Shown here: in pieces, positions 6,401 to 9,158 of the stretch
Layout of the letters: each line of letters starts with the position of its first letter
Position numbering within the stretch: the stretch's first letter is position 1
Source of the DNA: DATFCK01 sp045809745
GTDB lineage: Bacteria; Verrucomicrobiota; Verrucomicrobiia; Chthoniobacterales; UBA10450
Assembly (NCBI GenBank): GCA_045809745.1
Contig: JBJMXE010000144.1
Span: 1-9,158, forward strand
Direction of reading: 5' to 3'
Length of the DNA stretch: 9,158 nucleotides
Made by a program: the position numbers and the translations under genes
The notes under the pieces: model-generated
Database searches by the model: none
Told to the model about the DNA's origin: nothing
Seen by the model: only the letters and a program-made list of their open reading frames with translations

Positions 6401-6676
6401 TACCGTCGAGATGCTTTGCGTGCTTTGCGATTGGATATAATCGATGCCATCCGCTGCCGCCATCGCCCTCTCGATTGGAGTCGTGATAAAGCCACGCACC
6501 AATTCAGCGTCGGCGCCGACGTAAACTGTGGTGACGGTGATCGCAGCGATATCGCTACGAGGAAACTGCCGCACGTTTAGCGTTTTCATCGCCGCCAGGC
6601 CGGCAATGAGAATCACAAAGCTCACCACCATCGCCAGAACTGGCCGGCGAATAAATAGATCGGTGAAAGACTTCAT
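3488..6676 (-). CDS. RND multidrug efflux permease (HAE1 family, MexI-like)
   Basis: At 1062 aa this is full length for the AcrB/MexB/MexI class of proton-driven drug exporters of the inner membrane. The N-terminus MKSFTDLFIRRPVLAMVVSF is the family start with TM1. The proton-relay aspartates are present in TM4 (GLVVDDAIVVVENVERHM, D402 and D403), as is the partner lysine in TM10 (VGLVSKNG, K927). Two large periplasmic loops (about 32-335 and 551-845) carry porter and docking domains, and two helix clusters follow them (335-492 and 847-1016). The C-terminal tail beyond about 1017 is polar and acidic, then ends in a short Gly-rich basic segment. The gene follows the adaptor gene by 29 bp in the same direction. 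No strong Shine-Dalgarno is seen, and coupling to the upstream gene is likely. All key residues are intact, so the pump should be functional. Substrates cannot be predicted. Confidence 0.96.
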   Translation of the reverse strand: MKSFTDLFIRRPVLAMVVSFVILIAGLAAMKTLNVRQFPRSDIAAITVTTVYVGADAELVRGFITTPIERAMAAADGIDYIQSQSTQSISTVTARLKLNYDANKALSDISARVNAIRNNLPPESQIPVIAIQPADSQIASAYLSFTSDILQPNEVTDYLVRLVQPRLTAIAGVQKADILGGRTFAMRIWMKPERMAALNVSPSDVRSALTKNNYLAAIGSTKGSLLQVNLTANTDLHTADQFKQLVVKQDKGTLIRLSDIADVVLGAEDYNTEVRFTGKKAVFMGIFVLPNANSVDVIKRVRAEVEQIKKELPRGMQVEMAYDATAYINDAIHEVVKTLIDTLIIVMIVIFLFLGSFRSVLVPIVAIPISLIGALFLMQVLGFSLNLLTLLAIVLSVGLVVDDAIVVVENVERHMREGLSRLQAALIGARELIGPIIAMTITLAAVYTPIALQGGLTGALFREFALTLAGAVFISGVVALVLSPMMCANLLRVEHADHGFSGWVNRTFDRFRDWYGSQLDRTLNARPAVYIVWIGVTVLATVMFLAIPKVATKELAPKEDQGFILGIVTAPANATIDDTIRYADAAGKIFKDIPDTRFTFQITNPSSGFGGLVLKPWGERKLPTQAYLPSILQKLGQIPGVQVFATTPDPLPGSDLFPVSFIIASTASQERILDFAKDIYQKAMAAHVFQFADIDTKIDQPQAQIVFDHDKVSAMGLDMQKVGADLSASIGGNFVNWFNMEGLSYKVIPQIKRVDRLNPEQLQHIYVTGPDNKLIPLSTIARIEHKTVARSLNRMQQLNAVTIQGVPAGSVDATLKFMENEARKILPSGYVIDYTGGSRQLRIEGDKFAGVFVLAIILIFLVLAAQFNSFRDPFIVLLGSVPLALFGAAIFMFLKMPFGKFFTDSWTTSFNIYSQVGLVTLVGLVSKNGILIVQFANQLQRDGLEKQEAVAQAARIRLRPIMMTSVATVAGHFPLTLVTGAGAAARNSIGLVLVGGMTIGTLFTLFIVPSLYMLIAKQHHETSLMDPEVDDIVKPGDSTPTKETAPEYALAREGNGNGWKQS

Positions 6677-6705
6677 CGCTGAGTCGTTAGGGACGGTTTA
6701 ATTTA

Positions 6706-8058
6706 TTATGAATCTACCGGCGCAGGGTTCTCCTGAGGCTTGGGCGCGAGATCGTTGTTCACCGTGACCGTCATCCCATTCCGCAGTTTAAAAACACCTG
6801 TGCTGACCACGATCTCGCCTTCCTTCAAACCTTCAGTCACCGCGATGAAGTCGCCTCGCGCCTGGCCCACCCTCACTACCTGCTGGCGAAGCATCTGAGA
6901 TTCTTTCCCAGTTTTTGGATCTTTCCCTTTTTCGATGACATAAACCGAATCGCCGTAGGGAGCGTACGAGACGGCGGAGCCGGGGATAACCAGCGTCTTA
7001 TGTTTTTCCGGCAACACGACTTCAACCTTGGCGAACATCCCGGGACGCAATGCCCGGTCCGGGTTCCTGAGAGTCGCCTGCAAAGGCACATTCCGGGTCA
7101 CCGCGTCGACCATCGAATTAATCGCAGTCAGTGTGCCCTTGAATATTTGGCCTGGCACCGCATCGGTCTGCACCTGTACTTCGAGCGCGGTGGAAAGTTT
7201 CGAGAGGTTCTGTTGCGGCAGTGCGAAATCGACATACACCGGATCGAGCGAGGTCAATGCGACGACCTGTTGGCCGGCTGGGATCATTTGGCCAACGTTG
7301 ACCTGACGGATGCCGAGCTGGCCGTCGAAAGGCGCGCGCACTTCCTTCTTGCCGATAAACGCACGCATGTTTTCGACCATGCCCTGCTTCTGCTTAAACG
7401 CCGAGTCAGCGGCATCGAGCTCCGATTTTGAAACGACCTTGCGGGCGGAAAGTTCGCGCGCCCGGTCCAGGTTCGCCCGGGCTAACTCCAAGTCAGCTTC
7501 AGCCGTTCGCAGCTGCGCTTCCTCAGAAGAGGTGTCGAGCTTGATCAGGACCTCGCCCTTCTTCGCTTCGCCGCCGTTCTGAAATTCGACCTGACTAACG
7601 ACGCCTCCAAGTTCCGCAGCCACGACGGCACCCTGCACTGGCGAAATCGACCCGACCGCGGACAGGGTCGGAGCCCAATCCTCTGCCTTAACCACCGCAC
7701 TCGACACCGCCGTAGGAGGCATCACGAAAGGCGTCGACATCATCTTGCCGATCTGGCTGACCTTAATTCCTGCCAGCACGCAAAACAGGCAGAGCACCGC
7801 CCACAGCGCTCCGCGAATGGTTTGACTCCCTCGAAATCGCCGATAGGCGAACACCGCCGAAGCGATTGCAACGGCGGAGAAAACGACAATCAGCATCATC
7901 ACGCCAGCGACCTTGGTTATCATCAATGCCAGAATGAGCCCAACCAGAAGGAATATTGGCAGGACGACGGCGGCGACACGTCGGACAAAGGAGCGTTGCT
8001 TCACTGCGGGAGATGCGAGTTTGGCTACATCATGCATAGGAAGGTTCATCTTGCGCAT
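6706..8058 (-). CDS. RND efflux periplasmic adaptor (membrane fusion protein) with extra N-terminal helices
   Basis: The protein bridges the RND permease to an outer-membrane channel. From about residue 115 it has standard adaptor order. The first lipoyl half lies at about 131-165 (SISPVQGAVVAAELGGVVSQ). An alpha-hairpin coiled coil spans about 167-227. The second lipoyl half is VRAPFDGQLGIRQVNVGQMI (230-249). A beta-barrel at about 268-347 contains the block NPDRALRPGMFAKVEV, and a membrane-proximal domain runs to about 435. Residues 82-101 (ALWAVLCLFCVLAGIKVSQI and neighbours) correspond to the usual single membrane anchor. Unusually, two further hydrophobic helices precede it (about 28-47 and 50-71), making the protein 450 aa instead of the usual 350-400. 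The start at 8058 overlaps tetR by 29 nt. In-frame ATGs at 8049 and 8037 are alternatives and still keep the extra helices. Confidence 0.94.
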   Translation of the reverse strand: MRKMNLPMHDVAKLASPAVKQRSFVRRVAAVVLPIFLLVGLILALMITKVAGVMMLIVVFSAVAIASAVFAYRRFRGSQTIRGALWAVLCLFCVLAGIKVSQIGKMMSTPFVMPPTAVSSAVVKAEDWAPTLSAVGSISPVQGAVVAAELGGVVSQVEFQNGGEAKKGEVLIKLDTSSEEAQLRTAEADLELARANLDRARELSARKVVSKSELDAADSAFKQKQGMVENMRAFIGKKEVRAPFDGQLGIRQVNVGQMIPAGQQVVALTSLDPVYVDFALPQQNLSKLSTALEVQVQTDAVPGQIFKGTLTAINSMVDAVTRNVPLQATLRNPDRALRPGMFAKVEVVLPEKHKTLVIPGSAVSYAPYGDSVYVIEKGKDPKTGKESQMLRQQVVRVGQARGDFIAVTEGLKEGEIVVSTGVFKLRNGMTVTVNNDLAPKPQENPAPVDS

Positions 8059-8659
8059 TGAATAGCAGGCGCCACAAACGGCGAGTTACCTCAAGCTGTC
8101 GCGACCGGCGCTCGGCGGCAGTCATTTCCTGCGGTTGCAGTACGTCACGCATTAACATACCGCGAGCAACGGCAAAAATAAGCTCGGAGAGTTCTTCCGG
8201 CGCCAAGCCGTGCGCGGCGCGGTTGGCTTCGGGCGAACGGGATATCAGGTCGGTGACGCCATCCATCGCCGCTTGCAGAACGTCACGGACCATGTCGGAA
8301 ACGGGCGGATTTCGCGAAGCTTCGGCATAGAGATCGACCACGAAAGCCGACTGCACCTTTGGCGAATTCTCGCAGCAATGTGCCGTAAAAAGGATCTCCA
8401 TTGACTCTAGTAGCGTGGGCGCTTGGGCCGCGCGTTCCAGCAATTCCTGGATCTCCTTTTTGTGTTGGTCGGCCATGGCCGCGATGACTGCCTCTTTATT
8501 TTGAAAGTAACGATAGATAAGGCCGACGCTGATGCCCGCTTCCGCGCTGATGTCATGCATGCTCGTCAGATGAAAACCCTTGCGTGCGAAGCAAATGATG
8601 GCGGCCTCGAGGATCTGGGACTTTCGATCAACCACGGGATCTGACTGGAGGACACTCAT
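8030..8659 (-). CDS. TetR-family transcriptional repressor of the efflux operon
   Basis: This 209-aa protein has the TetR N-terminal DNA-binding domain at about 13-60: SQILEAAIICFARKGFHLTS, then the helix-turn-helix MHDISAEAGISVGLIYRYFQ and the conserved NKEAVIAAM. The remainder is helical and would form the ligand-binding and dimerisation domain. It resembles the C-terminal domains of AcrR/BetI-like regulators, with two adjacent cysteines (CC at 95-96) in the segment FTAHCCENSP. It is the first gene of the operon. Its stop overlaps the start of the adaptor gene, which implies co-transcription and translational coupling. A perfect palindrome just upstream is its likely operator, so it should repress itself and the pump until an inducer binds. 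The ATG at 8659 has no Shine-Dalgarno. The inducing ligand is unknown. Confidence 0.94.
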   Translation of the reverse strand: MSVLQSDPVVDRKSQILEAAIICFARKGFHLTSMHDISAEAGISVGLIYRYFQNKEAVIAAMADQHKKEIQELLERAAQAPTLLESMEILFTAHCCENSPKVQSAFVVDLYAEASRNPPVSDMVRDVLQAAMDGVTDLISRSPEANRAAHGLAPEELSELIFAVARGMLMRDVLQPQEMTAAERRSRQLEVTRRLWRLLFNAQDEPSYA

Positions 8660-8668
8660 CGGGGCAGG

Positions 8669-8697
8669 AAGATGAATGAACGTTCATTCATTGTCAA
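8669..8697 (-). promoter_or_regulatory. Predicted promoter of the tetR-adaptor-RND operon
   Basis: On the minus strand a perfect TTGACA (-35) occupies 8697-8692. After a 17-bp spacer, CATCTT (8674-8669) is a weak -10 that keeps the conserved A2 and T6. Transcription would start about 3 nt before the ATG, giving a nearly leaderless message, in keeping with the missing Shine-Dalgarno. The weak -10 makes this tentative. Confidence 0.5.
8672..8691. promoter_or_regulatory. TetR-type operator
   Basis: ATGAATGAACGTTCATTCAT is a perfect 20-bp palindrome centred between 8681 and 8682, 12 nt upstream of the tetR start codon. Direct TGAA repeats within each arm are typical of TetR-family operators. It fills the spacer between the predicted -35 and -10 boxes, so bound repressor would block RNA polymerase. 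Confidence 0.85.
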
Positions 8698-8897
8698 ACG
8701 CAGGATTTTTGTAGGTGTGCGCACCGTTCAGAGGCCCGCTTAGCTGAAGACGAAGGGGCGAGTTCCTGCGAGCCCGATCCCCGGCGGTGTGGCAGGAGCG
8801 GCGCCCTGCGCCACTCGCATCGTGGCAGTCTTTCGCCCAGAGCTCTCGCCAGACAATTCCGACTTTGATTGCCCAATCGACGACGCGAATATGCCGC

Positions 8898-9158
8898 GTG
8901 CGTGAACCGGCGGATCTGATCCCAATTGACGACCTGCTCCGCGACTGCCCACCCAGCCGCCGGTATTTAATCGGCGTATCCGGCGGTCGGGATTCGGTTG
9001 CTCTCCTCGACCAACTCGTGCGATTCGGATTCCACCGGCTGATCGTCTGCCATTTGAATCATGAGCTTCGCGGGCGATCCAGCGACGCAGACGCACAATT
9101 TGTCGAAAAGCTCGCCAAGAGTCGCCGCCTTGAGTTCGCCGGCGGGTCTACAGACGTC
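8898..9158 (+). CDS. tilS: tRNA(Ile)-lysidine synthetase, N-terminal part (runs off the right edge)
   Basis: Only the first 87 codons are present. The N-type ATP pyrophosphatase signature is clear: YLIGVSGGRDSVALLDQL (23-40) contains the SGGxDS nucleotide-binding loop, and ICHLNHELRG-like residues follow (VCHLNHELRG, about 54-63), the conserved H-x-NH-x-LR motif of TilS. The enzyme uses ATP and lysine to convert the wobble cytidine of tRNA-Ile(CAT) to lysidine, so that it reads AUA codons. It is essential in most bacteria, which argues for a chromosomal location. The start is uncertain. GTG at 8898 gives the usual short lead of about 27 residues before SGG. The ATG at 8891 is out of frame, and the frame is open back to 8748, but that part does not look like TilS. 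It is divergent from tetR and probably regulated independently. Confidence 0.92.
   Translation, partial: MREPADLIPIDDLLRDCPPSRRYLIGVSGGRDSVALLDQLVRFGFHRLIVCHLNHELRGRSSDADAQFVEKLAKSRRLEFAGGSTDV

Noticed and set aside
5945..6580. 211-aa ORF antisense to the RND permease
   Set aside because: It is a typical shadow frame opposite a long GC-rich gene, rich in Arg, Asp and His, with no domain or start signal.
8865..8893. Possible tilS promoter (TTGATT, 17 bp, AATATG)
   Set aside because: The -10 matches only half the consensus and would place the transcript start at or past the proposed GTG, so it is too weak to annotate.
8740..9096. 118-aa minus-strand ORF opposite tilS
   Set aside because: The plus strand here carries the unmistakable SGGRDS and HLNHELRG motifs of TilS. 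The antisense frame is Arg/Gly-rich and featureless.
1..9158. CRISPR arrays, insertion-sequence ends or anti-phage gene cassettes
   Set aside because: There is no regularly spaced repeat array, no transposase and no defence-type domain in any credible gene. Apart from the truncated integrase and the short repeats, the content is housekeeping and efflux.

Overview
The window looks like chromosomal DNA from a moderately GC-rich Gram-negative bacterium. Three things point that way: a tripartite-type RND efflux operon, a small Sec-exported protein, and the start of the core tRNA-modification gene tilS. The phylum cannot be fixed from the sequence. The style of the small secreted protein and of the REP-like palindrome reminds me of soil Verrucomicrobiota, but that is an impression only.

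Left part (1-912). The 5' end of a tyrosine-type integrase gene runs leftward off the window. Its start faces a complete tRNA-Arg(CCT) gene at 394-465. The last bases of the tRNA plus 3 nt of flank are duplicated exactly at 607-625. Each copy is followed by about 50 diverged bases and then a second exact 19-bp block, so two modules of about 88 bp lie 157-158 bp apart. This resembles a used or nested integration site, so the left end is probably an island boundary.

Middle part (913-3487). A 115-aa exported protein of unknown function (+) converges on a 92-aa three-helix membrane protein (-). They are separated by a cluster of hairpins without T-tracts. The small membrane protein is divergent from a YihY/BrkB-family six-helix membrane protein, which ends at a good intrinsic terminator (2838-2875). 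The next 600 bases hold no convincing gene. They contain a 16-bp palindrome, one doubtful small basic ORF and a nested-inverted-repeat (REP-like) element.

Right part (3488-8659, all minus strand). This is a compact efflux operon in the order TetR-family regulator, periplasmic adaptor (MFP) and RND permease, with the first two genes overlapping. A perfect TetR-type palindrome lies in the spacer of a predicted promoter just before tetR, so the operon is probably autorepressed and induced by a ligand. No outer-membrane channel gene is present within it, so the pump would need a TolC-like partner encoded elsewhere. The adaptor is unusual in carrying two extra N-terminal transmembrane helices.

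Right edge (8898-9158). The N-terminus of tilS (tRNA-Ile lysidine synthetase), divergent from tetR, runs off the window.

Most of the content is recognisable. The least explained items are the repeated tRNA-tail modules, the adaptor's N-terminal membrane extension, and the palindrome-rich stretches around 1296-1512 and 3187-3436.
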